Source: Tetmemena sp. SeJ-2015
Taxonomy: Eukaryota; Ciliophora; Spirotrichea; Sporadotrichida; Oxytrichidae
NCBI GenBank assembly: GCA_027382625.1
Contig: JAJKFJ010020725.1
Location: 88,200 to 152,199, forward strand
Reading direction: 5' to 3'
DNA: 64,000 nt
Shown: piece by piece, positions 1-9,820 of the stretch
How the letters are laid out: each line of letters opens with the position of its first letter
Position numbering within the stretch: position 1 is the stretch's first letter
Notes under the pieces: generated by a model
The model's input: only the letters and a program-made list of their open reading frames with translations
Databases searched by the model: none
What the model was told of the DNA's origin: nothing
Program-made: the position numbers and the translations under genes

Positions 1-3000
1 ACAAGAAAGAAAGAATAAAATGCTGGACTCTATTAGGGTTAAAGTAGTTCAAGACCTCAAAAATTGATGCATCAATACAACATACTTATGGATTTAATTT
101 ATAAGTATAATCTATCTGGCTTAAATAGTTTTTATGGACCAGGAAATCAAATGACTACACCAGGTTAAGAGGGATAAACAAAGCACTCCATTACTAGCTC
201 CATCTTAGTGCACCTTGCTAGAAGAATAACTAAAGAAAGGAACATCAACAGGGGTCATTGAAAGCGGAAATGGAAGTGGCTAGAGCAAGTCTTCAAATCA
301 GAACAATACAGTTTTAGTAAACGCATCAGCTATTTAAAGACATGAGTCCAATGATTATGCATTTTTTTCTTAAATGATCAAAAAGGGAGGATAAAGCACA
401 AAATATCTCCTCGTTCTGGTTAAAGCAAAAACTCAAAGACAAATTCTAAGAAAAACTAGGGCTAAATATACAAGAAAGTTAACATTAAATTAATGCTAGT
501 TCATTATATTTCAATTTTAACAACTCATCTTCAAAGACTAATGGGACTCTAACTCGAACTTTAATGGACCCTTCTGCGTCAGGAAAAGATTTTTATACTT
601 TAAGAATATAATTTCCATTTTTAGGGTTCAAAGGGTAGTCTTATAATCTTAAGCATAAATACCTAAAAATCCCAATTTCCAATAGAAACTGCAAAGAATC
701 CTCTAAGCACGACTAACAAGCAACTGAATACTCTAAAAATGCTGAATTAAAGTTCTAATTTAGGACCGAATAACGCAAAAAATGTCGCTCATTAGGACTT
801 AATTATGTTTTTATCAACTTAGCGGCTAGTCAGAGAAATTATAAAATGGTCGACGAAAAGAAGGAGTAAAATAAAGCTTTAAGCAAGTTGCTTATTTAGA
901 TCTATAAGTTAATTTAATTTATAAAAATGAAGTGAAAATATTATTTCCTCATAAGTATCAGATACTCTAGTTGCTTGTCCCTCAGTTATAGCTATCGAAA
1001 ATGATCCTCTGTTGAGTCCATAGTGGCCCATTTCGTAAGAAGTTTATGAAAGCTAGACTCAGTCATATCAATAAGAGCTAGAAAATAAGTCCCTTCTTGA
1101 GAGGCAGAATGCTTTAGCAGACTCTCAATTTAACACCATAAAGCACCAGCCAATCATTCAGTAGAAGAATAAAATGAGCAAGAACTCCTCCTCTTTTGTA
1201 AATAGCGCAAACTTTTATCCTCCAATTGCGCTATAGAAAACTGAAGAGTAAAAGTAGAGTAAGTCTGACCAGAAAACGCCGCAACAGCATTCCAAGATTC
1301 AAAAAAGTGCAAGGTCTACTATTACCTAACAGGACTTAACCTTAAAAGAAACGCTCTCTAATATTTAAAGCCCAGTTAAGGATGAATAAATCCCTTAGGT
1401 CACTCACCATCCTTTGAACTAACTTACTGATGCAAGTCTGGGAAGTATTCTGGGATTAGGGATAAGCTTGGAAAGTTAGCTAGAAATGGGAAAGATACTT
1501 TAAACAACGACTCCAAAGCAATTTATTGGAGGCATTGACAGATCTAGATAAATAACTGTGGCATTTCAAGGTCCTGAGGGTAAAAGATCGCCCCTAAAAT
1601 AGAATCATGAGAGAAATACATCATAGAATGAGAATAAGAAGTTGGGAAACTTTGGAAACAAGCTTGATATATCCCAACCATCTAAGAAATTCGCAACTCG
1701 TGGGGAGATTGTTGAATAGTCAAAGACTCAACTTTAATCTCCTTAGAAAGTTATGAGAGATCTTTCGATTGAGGGAGCTACAAAAAGATCACCTATAAAC
1801 TAAAGAGGAGTATAGATCTACAACTCTTCACAGGTAGTAGTTGGAGGCAGGAATGCTATTGATAAATCTTCCCCACTAAATAGTCACAGAGAAATCCATG
1901 CAAGTATCGTATCATAAGGTAATGGTAGTGGAAGTCCACTTTAACTTATGGATCATTTAGCCGCCTTCAGAAAGAAGGACAGTTTGGGGGAATCGGAACT
2001 GGAGTAAGTAGTGCTAATTTCTCTAGCGGAGTTGGAAGTTACTTAACTAAGAACAAGTTGCAAATCAACAATTTCAGTCTTAATTAAGGCTTTAGTAATC
2101 AAATATAAACTCCGACAGGGTCTTACCAGCATAAAAATTAGCTTAATCCTGGCCAAAAACACACAGTTTATTTTTTAAGTTGTTAAGAGCTCCTCCCAGA
2201 GTGACTTAAAATAAGGATTCAAGAAAATTGAACAAGTTTCAAATAAGGGTGCTTAGGATGTGAGGGAACTCTCAGTCAAGAAAAGCTTGCTAGCTTAAGA
2301 TAGCCTCAGAAGAGGAAATTCAAGTAATATGAAAGCTAGTTAACCCTTTACAGGAGGTTTCAACAATATGCCTCTTACTAAATAAAGTCCAGTAAATGTC
2401 AATAAAAGAGTATAGATAAATGAGCTGTCTCAATAAAACTTTGTCAACTATTATAAGAATAAGATAGCTAACAATAATCCAGCAGTCTTCCAAAATCTTC
2501 CTGCCTCGAATTAGCCCCTGAAGGCTCTAGAGCAAACATAGCCCTAATTTTTAATGTAGACTTCAATCTCAGATGTAAAGGAAATGACTTTCAATTTAGC
2601 CAATAAGCCTAGAGACGGTGGCTATGTTAAAGATTCTTAAATACCTCTTTCGACTCTCAATCATCATATGATCGCCTCTCCCAAACCAATAGCAGCTCCT
2701 ATACTAGTAAACTTCTCAATTGAGGATAATGATTTGAGCGGCAATATAATTGCCAAGTAGAGATCTCTTACAAAGCAAAATCCTTTTAACAAAGGTGAGG
2801 TATAAACTCTTCACAGTGAAACTGCCGAAGATACTATGGGCAGAAACTCTTTAACTCCTAAGATAAATTATTTGGAGGGCTGCGAAATCCAAAACCTAAA
2901 GGCCTAAATATCACCTATTAAGAAATCTGAAAAGGATAGGGTGCAAAATATAGAGTAAACATAATCTTAAGTACTAGACTCAGCTGTGGACTATAGTTGG

Positions 3001-5003
3001 AATGAGAGTAGCTCATTTTTTAGTAAGGTTAAAAATCTATTTAGGAGAAACACTAATGTTATGCTTGCTTAACCTGCGTTTTCTCCTCAAGATTAAAAAG
3101 GGGCGAATACTATAAAAGCTGATCATCAATTTACTGATGATGCAATTCAAGTATCTGCTCCCACTATTTTCGTAATCTCTGAAAATAGAGCAACAAAACA
3201 TAATGGGAGACCTATTCTGAACGATAGTGGTACAGACTATATTCCTAAATAGATGAGTGCGCATCTCTTTCATGATTTGTAGTCTCCTATAATGAATGAG
3301 AATCACCCAAACAAAGATGAACAGAGTTCAAACCATATAGTGATTCGAGAGGACTATACTTTGAGAAACGATAGCAGTATGGAAAATTTGCAATAGTATT
3401 AAAAATTGAGTCACTCTTAATTAAGTATGGGAGGAGATAGAACGAACAGAAAGCATCTTTTGTTCAGCGGAGCAGTTAAATCTAGTCCTCTCTAGAATAA
3501 CTTCAAAGAAATTCAATAAAAGATTACTGAAAAGAAAATAGAGAGCTAAACTTAGAATCATGAAGCTATTTTCAGTTGTTCCTGCCCACGATAGGATGGA
3601 ATAAATTATGCTTGCTCAAGGGCCTTGAAGTGGTTCCATGATCTCAATAAAAAACACAAAGGAGAGTTTGAATTTGAAATATTAGATCTCTTAATTAACT
3701 AAAATTGTCTTAGTTTGATCTTGGAAGGATGAAGGAGCTTTACTTATCTCTAATAGACTGCAGTGAATGTAGCAACTATGAAGAATAAATTAACAAAGAT
3801 CTAAACAGGACTTTCCCTAAATGTCCTCAATTTTAAGACTTGTCAGGATAGAGATAACTCAAAAGGGTTTTGCTTGCATTTTCAAAGTATGATCCTATCC
3901 TGGGATACGTCTCTTAAAATTATATTTCAATTTTCAAGTCTAGGGAATGAATTTCATCGTGGGCTCTATGCTTTATCACTGTAACGAAGAGATAGCTTTT
4001 TGGATGTTCGTTTCTCTGATTGAGGAGTTTGAGATTCGAGATATCTATGAGCCTAATCTTCCAGGAATGTACAAGCACTGCTACGTGATTGATAAATTAC
4101 AACAGATTCATTTGAAAGAGCTCCATACTCACTTCTAATAGTTCAATATTGAGGTTTAAATGTATGCTTCAGATTGGATCTTCTGTCTTTTCTCGAATAT
4201 AATTCCACTTCAGTTTATGGCAGACTTTTATGACGAGTTTTTCAGTAATGGGTGGCCCTACTTCTATAAATTCTGTCTCTCTATGCTAGAAGTGTTTAAG
4301 GATAAACTTTTGAAGGAGGATGAGTTTTCTGGGATACTCAACCATATTAAGTTCAAGACTCCCGAGAAAGTTCATAATGCAAATGCTACAGCTGCTTTTA
4401 TAATCATACTCTAAATTAATATGGCTTTATAAGAAGGAGAGATTATAGTTGAGGGGAGTAGTTTTCAAAACAGTCACTCTCCTTCTAAAAAGGTTTCATA
4501 TTAAAGCACTCTCTTATAAGTCTATCTTATAAATTGATTCATCGTTTTAGAACTCAGGTAATCGATTAGGCTCTATTAGAAATCAATCTAGCACTTAAAG
4601 CTAAGAGATGTTAGCAGACTAGAAAGATTAAAATCACAAGATGAAAGTGGGTGGTACATAAGTTGTTTCAGGACAACCTCCTCAAAACGCATAGCCACTT
4701 AAAACATAAGAAGAACCTGCCATAATCAAACAAGGTTAGAGAAGTTGGATCTCAAAATTCGTTAATCTTATCTCCACTAACTTATTTTCTATAAAACAGA
4801 GAGAGTTGTAATTTCTTTTTAACAAAGAGGGGATATGGCAAAGAATTTTCGACAAAAGTGAAACTTGGAAAATCACGGAGGAAAATATAAAGCAACTTGT
4901 GAATGAATATCAAGATAAGCTGAAGAGTCAGCTAGAAGTAAGTATCGTTAATGAAGAGAGAACTCCTAAGAGAAGCCCAAATTATCTTATAAAGGCAAAT
5001 TGA
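1..5003 (+). CDS. TBC-domain (Rab-GAP) protein, 5' end outside window, several MDSs
   Basis: TBC proteins stimulate GTP hydrolysis by Rab GTPases. Read with TAA/TAG as Gln, the plus strand is open almost throughout and ends at TGA 5001-5003. The first 3.5 kb encodes a long Gln/Ser/Asn-rich amino part with one better structured stretch (about 510-900). The TBC domain spans about 3700-4350. It shows a KDLNRTFP motif, then RVLLAFSKYDPILGYVQGMN (the YxQGMN signature), and further on SDWIFCLFSNIIPLQF. The signature appears only when the small insertion at 3909-3937 is removed. The tail continues past an apparent 13-bp insertion at 4513 and ends RSPNYLIKAN. Frame changes near 230, 490, 920 and 3700 suggest more insertions that I could not place exactly. 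The start lies left of the window. The TBC call is strong; the Rab target cannot be told. Confidence 0.8.
3909..3941 (+). other. IES, 29 bp, pointer GTCT, inside the TBC signature
   Basis: GTCT occurs at 3909-3912 and 3938-3941. Removing one copy plus the 25 bp between them joins GGATAC-GTC-TAG-GGA-ATG, giving GYVQGMN, the TBC core motif. A GT-AG intron reading (GTCTC...CAAG) would give a frame without that motif, so DNA elimination explains the data better than splicing. Confidence 0.8.
4512..4532 (+). other. Possible minimal IES, 13 bp, repeat TCTTATAA
   Basis: TCTTATAA is present at 4512-4519 and 4525-4532. Reading through both copies runs into TGA. Removing one 13-bp unit gives STLLQIDSSFQNSGNRLG and an open frame to 5003. 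It could also be a tandem duplication or a sequence error. Confidence 0.5.
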
Positions 5004-5175
5004 AACTAAATAGATAAGAAATCAAAAATAATATAGCAGGTAGTAAGGTATATTCTCTTTTTAAAATTGGCTCAATTAGAGTACTTTTATTAAAACTTGA
5101 AAATACGAGTAAGAATAGATGTTGATTTTAATTCTACACTTAATTTGCATGTAATGAGATAGCCTATTCCTTTTA
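5004..5175. other. Short intergenic gap between convergent genes
   Basis: AT-rich, about 170 bp, between the TGA of the TBC gene and the TGA of the small-TIM-like gene. I see no ORF or repeat in it. Confidence 0.6.
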
Positions 5176-6192
5176 TCATAGTTCTCCCTTTTGTAGCATT
5201 TCATGTCCTGCCTCCATATCTTAATGCATATTCTTTTCTACCTCACCCTCTATGACTTTTGAGAATTAGTCAACATCAAAATCTTCCTCCTTAACATAGC
5301 TCTCAAATATCACTCTAAAATGATTTTATGGGAGCGAATGTATGAAAATAATGAAAATAATTATATCTCTATAACTTTAAATGAGCCATTAGGTATCCAT
5401 ATTTGAACTTAGTATTAAATAAGTTCAAGGAATCACACCAAATTTTAATTTAGAATTAACTCACTAAATTAAAAAGGAACTATATTCATAGCTTTTAAGG
5501 ATGTAAAACTATGCTCTTCAAAAATATATAATCAAATGGGTCTCAAAGACTTATAAATCAATCATTAAAGGTAAATAAAATAACCAGTATAATTATTTAG
5601 CCATCGTAAAACTATAAAATATAGACAATTTTTTTAACTTTTAAATTAAACATATTTTAATTAATACTTTCATACAATCTGTGACAATCAAACATAATCT
5701 AAATTATATTCCTTTTTCGATTGAATCAAATAGCTTGTAGCCTTTTTCAAATTTCCTAATGCAGTTCTTTCCACATTATATTTCCTTGGCCTTAAGAAGG
5801 GAAGGTACCTTCTCCTCTCCCTTACCTCCTGTAGTATTTTCTGAGTTAGTCTAATTCCATATGTTAGTCTCCTGAGACTTGAAACCTATCACATTCTTTA
5901 ATAAGCCACTTAATTTAATGAAACCAAACTCGTCTTTTGAAGAAGGATCATAGGTATAGAAATCATCCATCTAGATGCACATGTTAGTGCACTTTGCGTA
6001 TATTTTAAGCACCCAGTCAGAGTAAAGAGCACGATCATACTTGGTTTTATTGTCTTCAAGTGTCTTCATGAGAATCTAGTGGAAGTTTTCTGAATTCTTG
6101 GGTCTTCCATCAAACATACCCTTCATCGTCTCTTTATGCTTGCCCTTCATTTCCTCTGAAACCTCTGGCTGCTGATACTACCTTCGACTCAT
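5176..6192 (-). CDS. Small-TIM-like (Tim9/Tim10 family) protein with a long insert
   Basis: Small TIM proteins are chaperones of the mitochondrial intermembrane space that escort membrane proteins; their mark is twin CX3C motifs. The frame starts MSRRQYQQPEVSEEMKGKHK at 6192. The first CX3C lies in YAKCTNMCIQMDDF and the second in CGKNCIRKFEKGYKLFDS, which is typical of the second half of the fold. The loop between the cysteine pairs is about 80 residues against the usual 11-16, so this is a divergent or extended member. A 384-bp IES (5314-5697) follows KGIQF. The second MDS gives RVIFESYVKEEDF and ends HEMLQKGEL, stop at 5176-5178. It lies just downstream of the minus-strand block of the acyl-CoA dehydrogenase. 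Family call moderate; the frame is well supported. Confidence 0.6.
5314..5703 (-). other. IES, 384 bp, pointer TTTAGA
   Basis: On the minus strand TTTAGA occurs at 5698-5703 and 5314-5319. Joining across it gives GGA ATA TAA TTT AGA GTG ATA TTT, i.e. GIQFRVIF, in frame on both sides. The interior is AT-rich and dense in stops in all frames. Confidence 0.75.
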
Positions 6193-6292
6193 TTTATTCT
6201 CTCTAGAATTTGCTTTAAGTTGATTTATAATTTAAAGACAACCAGTGATTGCAGAAATTAAAGAAGTCATAGTTTAAAATTTATGTTCAAGA

Positions 6293-7402
6293 GATACCGA
6301 ATCTAGCTTGGTTGAGGCAAGAGAAAGGTCCTTTGAGCCCTTTTACGTTAAGCATATTCTCCTTAGGCACTCTAACATCATCGAGCATGATCATTCCAGT
6401 GGTGCTTGCACGGAGGGAGTGTTTACCTTCGATCTTGGGAGTAGAAATACCCTTCATGTCTTTGCGAGTAAGAACAAAACCTCTGATCTCCTTCTGCTCA
6501 TCCTTAGCCCAAATCACGAATACATCAGCATGGGGGGAGTTGGTGATCCAAGTCTTTGAGCCATTAAGCACAAAGTGGTCTCCCTTATCAACTGCCTTAG
6601 TCTCCATTCAATACTTAGAAATTTAGTTCACATAGTATGATGCTTTAGCTCATTATGATTGAACCTGGGTCTGATCCATGGTTGGGTTCAGTCAGGCCGA
6701 AGCATCCAATGAGCTCACCAGTAGCAAGCTTGGGGATGAGGGCGTCTTTCACAACCTTGTTAGCATAGGTGTATATGGGGTACATAACAAGTGATGACTA
6801 CACTGAGAGGGCTGAACGATAGCCGCTGTCCACTCTTTCAACTTCTCTGTTGATTATTGGCAACTTGATGCATCTTTATATAAACTTATAACATTATACT
6901 TAAGCTATAACCCTACAACATATTTTTAGAACATGATCATCTTTATAGACATGCAAAACAATCAATATGGAAGCTTCTTTGATCAATTATCACTTCCTAT
7001 GAATTCTAATCTGCTTTTCTCTTACCATAAGCGACTGAGGAGACTCCTGGAAGGCCATATTCGTCACAAGTGCAACCGAGGAATCCTTGTTCTCCCATTT
7101 CCCTCATGATAGACACGTCAAATTGCTCTTTGTTGTATGCTTCTCTGACTCTGGGCATGAGTTTGCTTTAAGCGTAGTGCTTGGCACTATCTCTAATCAT
7201 CTTCTCATCTTCAGTCAATAGCTCTTCAATTTGGAGAGGATCTTGGAAATCGAACTTCTGTAGCTATAAAGTAAAAATGTCAGCATGATAATTAAATATG
7301 CTTGTCAGATGCAAACATCCTGACTTGCTGAGTTGCGAGTAGCTGAGGCGCGGATCTTTGGGCACTCTTTGCTAAGAGGGTGGTGAGGGTTTTCTTGATC
7401 AT
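6293..7402 (-). CDS. GCDH: Glutaryl-CoA dehydrogenase, N-terminal and middle MDSs (scrambled gene, part 1)
   Basis: FAD enzyme of the mitochondrial matrix that oxidises and decarboxylates glutaryl-CoA in lysine and tryptophan breakdown. It begins [20 protein letters not shown] at 7402, a basic, Ser/Thr-rich presequence suited to mitochondrial import. It then runs through an acyl-CoA dehydrogenase N-domain, [18 protein letters not shown], the flavin-region motif [20 protein letters not shown], and [17 protein letters not shown]. Three small IESs are inferred at pointer pairs AAG (7255/7301), AAG (6864/7021) and AAT (6606/6658); each restores frame. The coding stops at LNQARFGI beside GGTATC (6293-6298). 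The rest of the enzyme, including the catalytic-Glu region, is not downstream but on the opposite strand at 8697. GCDH is preferred over other acyl-CoA dehydrogenases by overall motif fit. Confidence 0.88.
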
Positions 7403-7791
7403 TTTGGTTAGATTGTGCTAGTAATTAGGTTGAAGAATAAATAATTTAAGATAAATAAGTATTAATATCGCTTGCTATCCCATTCGGATTGCAAATCAAA
7501 TTTACAGTATAAACATCCTACACGCAGATCTCTTAGATTTAATAAGATTCTCTCAAATCTAATTGACTATCATCCTAAAAAATATTGAACACAGAATCCT
7601 AAAACACATGATATAAAGTGAATCCTCTTAAGTCAAATTAATACGTGTTTTTGGCTACTGTCATTGATCATATTATTATTGCTATTGTATTCTAAACTTG
7701 TGGGATTGAAATGAACTTGTTATTAGTTGTACATAGAAATATCTAGAATGTTAAGGCACTCAATATAGTCTCTTTAACATCAAGGACTTAT
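7403..7791. other. Non-coding gap, about 390 bp
   Basis: AT-rich sequence between the GCDH start and the stop of the Bax-inhibitor-1 gene. It presumably holds the 5' flank of GCDH and the 3' flank of the other gene. No feature recognised. Confidence 0.5.
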
Positions 7792-8586
7792 TCAGTCTCT
7801 CCTGCGCCTGTTATTGTCCTCCTTCTTTTGGAGTTCCTGAAGAATTCTGACGATTTTGATGAAGAGGTCGAATAAGTCAACAAAGAGCATCATGGTGTGA
7901 GTTGGCACATCCTTGTCTCCTCTCTCTGCTCTCTCAATAATGACCTGAGTATCATAGATGATGTAGAGGCAGGCGATGAAGAGGCCGAACATCAAGTAGG
8001 TCACGCCGAAAGAGCCGAAGCCAGTCAACCATCCCACTAGTCTGTAGAGGAATAGGCACTGCATGAGAGTCATGATGATTCCGCCCAAGAAAAGATAAGA
8101 TCGGCGCTTGCTGAAAATCGAGAGAGCGCTGAAGGACAGGAAGGCCATGGAAGTGTAGATGAGGGCTGCTATCAGTATTGAAGGCTGGAATGCTGCGAGG
8201 TAGTTTATGCCAGGGCCTGCTAGGAAACCTAGTTGGAAGGCTAGTCCGGCTAAGTAGTAAAGGCGAGTGGTCTCAGAGTTTGTGCGATTGCTGATTTGAA
8301 TGATCAGGTAGACTGAGATAATAATCGAGAAAATAGATGCGAGGAATCCACTCAAGACAAAGGTTGCGTTCACCCACATGCCAGTTGCACACACGAGAAC
8401 GCAGGCAAGGAGAGTGGTGTAAACCTTGGTGAGGTGAGTCTGAGTCTTGGGTGAAATGTCAGACATCGAGAACATGGATTTCCAAGAGTCTGCAGCTGGG
8501 AATCTCGCTTAAGTGTTGCGAGCTTATTGGTAGTTTTGGTTGTAGTTTTGGTTATAGTTTTGGTTGTAGTTATAGTTGTAGTTCAT
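7792..8586 (-). CDS. Bax inhibitor-1 / TMBIM family membrane protein
   Basis: Multi-pass protein of the ER/Golgi that in other eukaryotes forms a calcium leak and protects from stress-induced death. The frame is 264 codons, uninterrupted, with stop TGA 7792-7794. I chose the ATG at 8586 rather than the internal one at 8475 because the frame is open to it. The extra N-terminus is MNYNYNYNQNYNQNYNQNYQ, a hydrophilic Asn/Tyr/Gln repeat, followed by about seven hydrophobic segments. Family motifs include YYLAGLAFQLGFLAGPGINY, GFGSFGVTYLMFGLFIACLY and YDTQVIIERAERGDKD. The basic, coiled tail ends EDNNRRRRD. The gene sits between the two inverted parts of GCDH and shows no IES itself, so it could be a single MDS. 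Confidence 0.9.
8523..8586 (-). repeat. Coding minisatellite (Asn-Tyr-Gln repeats)
   Basis: Imperfect 18-bp units built on TAGTTTTGGTTG encode the NYNQ repeats at the start of the Bax-inhibitor-like protein. They keep frame throughout. Confidence 0.7.
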
Positions 8587-8696
8587 TGCTTGTTTTAATT
8601 AATGATTATAAATTGTTTCATCACTTTTGTTTAAATACTTAAATTCTTAGAATATCTTTCACTCTTTGAAAGATTTATTAATGGATCATAAGTTTA

Positions 8697-9119
8697 GGTA
8701 TCGCTTGGGGAACTCTTGGCGCAGCTGAGTTTTGCTTCAACCAGGCTAGAGATTACACTATGAACCGCAAACAATTTGGGAAGCCCCTTGCATAAACCCA
8801 ACTCATCTAAAAGAAGCTGGCTGACATGTGCGTTGAGATCACCTTGGGACTTCACTCTGTACTCAGACTATCAAGACTAAAGGATGAGGGTAAGCTTGCT
8901 CCAGAGATGATATCCATGATGAAGAGAAACAACTGTGGAAAGTCACTTCAGATCGCCAGAGAGGCCAGAGACATGCTCGGAGGAAATGGAATCGTAGATG
9001 AATACCACATTATCAGGCATCTTTGCAATCTCGAAACTGTTAACACATATGAGGGCACGCACGATATTCACGCGCTCATTATCGGCAGAGCCATTACTGG
9101 TCTCCAGGCCTTCCAGTGA
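8697..9119 (+). CDS. GCDH: Glutaryl-CoA dehydrogenase, C-terminal MDS (scrambled gene, part 2, inverted)
   Basis: This plus-strand block continues the enzyme whose beginning is on the minus strand at 6293-7402. It opens with GGTATC (8697-8702), the same six bases that end the minus block; joining at that repeat reads [15 protein letters not shown]. It continues [17 protein letters not shown], then [20 protein letters not shown], then [20 protein letters not shown], and stops at TGA 9117-9119. The Glu in TYEGTHD is the catalytic base in the known family enzyme, so neither block alone could make an active protein. There is no own start codon in a sensible place. Confidence 0.88.
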
Positions 9120-9309
9120 AGGTTGAATGATATACGAGCTATCATCCTTGCGCAGAAAGCAAAAGGAGGGGCTCTTAACTGGTATCAAAGAGACTAAGCA
9201 AGTTTAACTTAAATAATTTTTAATATTTAAATTACAAAATAACTATAACACCCTCTCTCTTTCTCGCTTTATGTTTCAGTTTCAGTTAATAGCTTTCATT
9301 AACGAGCAT

Positions 9310-9709
9310 TCACTGAGCTTCTTCTTCGCTTGGGCACTGAATAACGATAAGGAAGTAATCCTTATCGGGTGCTATCATCATCTCGTATTTCTTGCATGTT
9401 ATTCTTAAGAAGGTCAGGTCGTTTTAAGGATCCAGGTCTCTTACTAAACCATATCTATCATAAGTCTGTTAAAGATTAAGTATATTTCTTGATAAGGTTT
9501 AAGTTTCTTGCCTGTCTTGCTAAGGAAGCAAGTTTGATACCATAGTTGTTTGCTTCTGTGCCTTGGGGCATAGTGCATCTCACGAATTGAGGTTGAGAAG
9601 CACCTCCATCCTTATCCTCTCTGTAGTTCACAATCAACAATCCTTTAACTCCTTTATGTTGCCTGATGCGCTCAATTCTCTCATCCACTTCGGTCTTCTT
9701 CACTTGCAT
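9310..9709 (-). CDS. Roadblock/LC7 dynein light chain
   Basis: Small light chain that dimerises on the dynein intermediate chain (cytoplasmic or axonemal). It starts [20 protein letters not shown] at 9709 and runs through [13 protein letters not shown]. After removal of a 55-bp IES (pointer TTA at 9445-9447 and 9500-9502) it continues [20 protein letters not shown], then [19 protein letters not shown], and stops at 9310-9312. Length (about 115 residues) and motifs such as [11 protein letters not shown] and the [11 protein letters not shown] strand match the family. It converges on the C-terminal block of GCDH. Confidence 0.9.
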
Positions 9710-9820
9710 TTTGAAATTTATATAATTTTATTTATATTACCTCCATCTAATTCAAGCCAAGTTATAAGTTATGAACCTGCTGCAATTGAAATATTGCAGA
9801 TTTAAAACGATAAAATATCC

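Noticed and set aside
3909..3941. GT-AG intron in the TBC gene
   Set aside because: Splicing at GT...AG gives a frame without the YVQGMN motif; removal between GTCT repeats restores it.
6308..6626. Two plus-strand ORFs antisense to the acyl-CoA dehydrogenase block
   Set aside because: They are shadows of the well-supported minus-strand GCDH frame and have no recognisable content.
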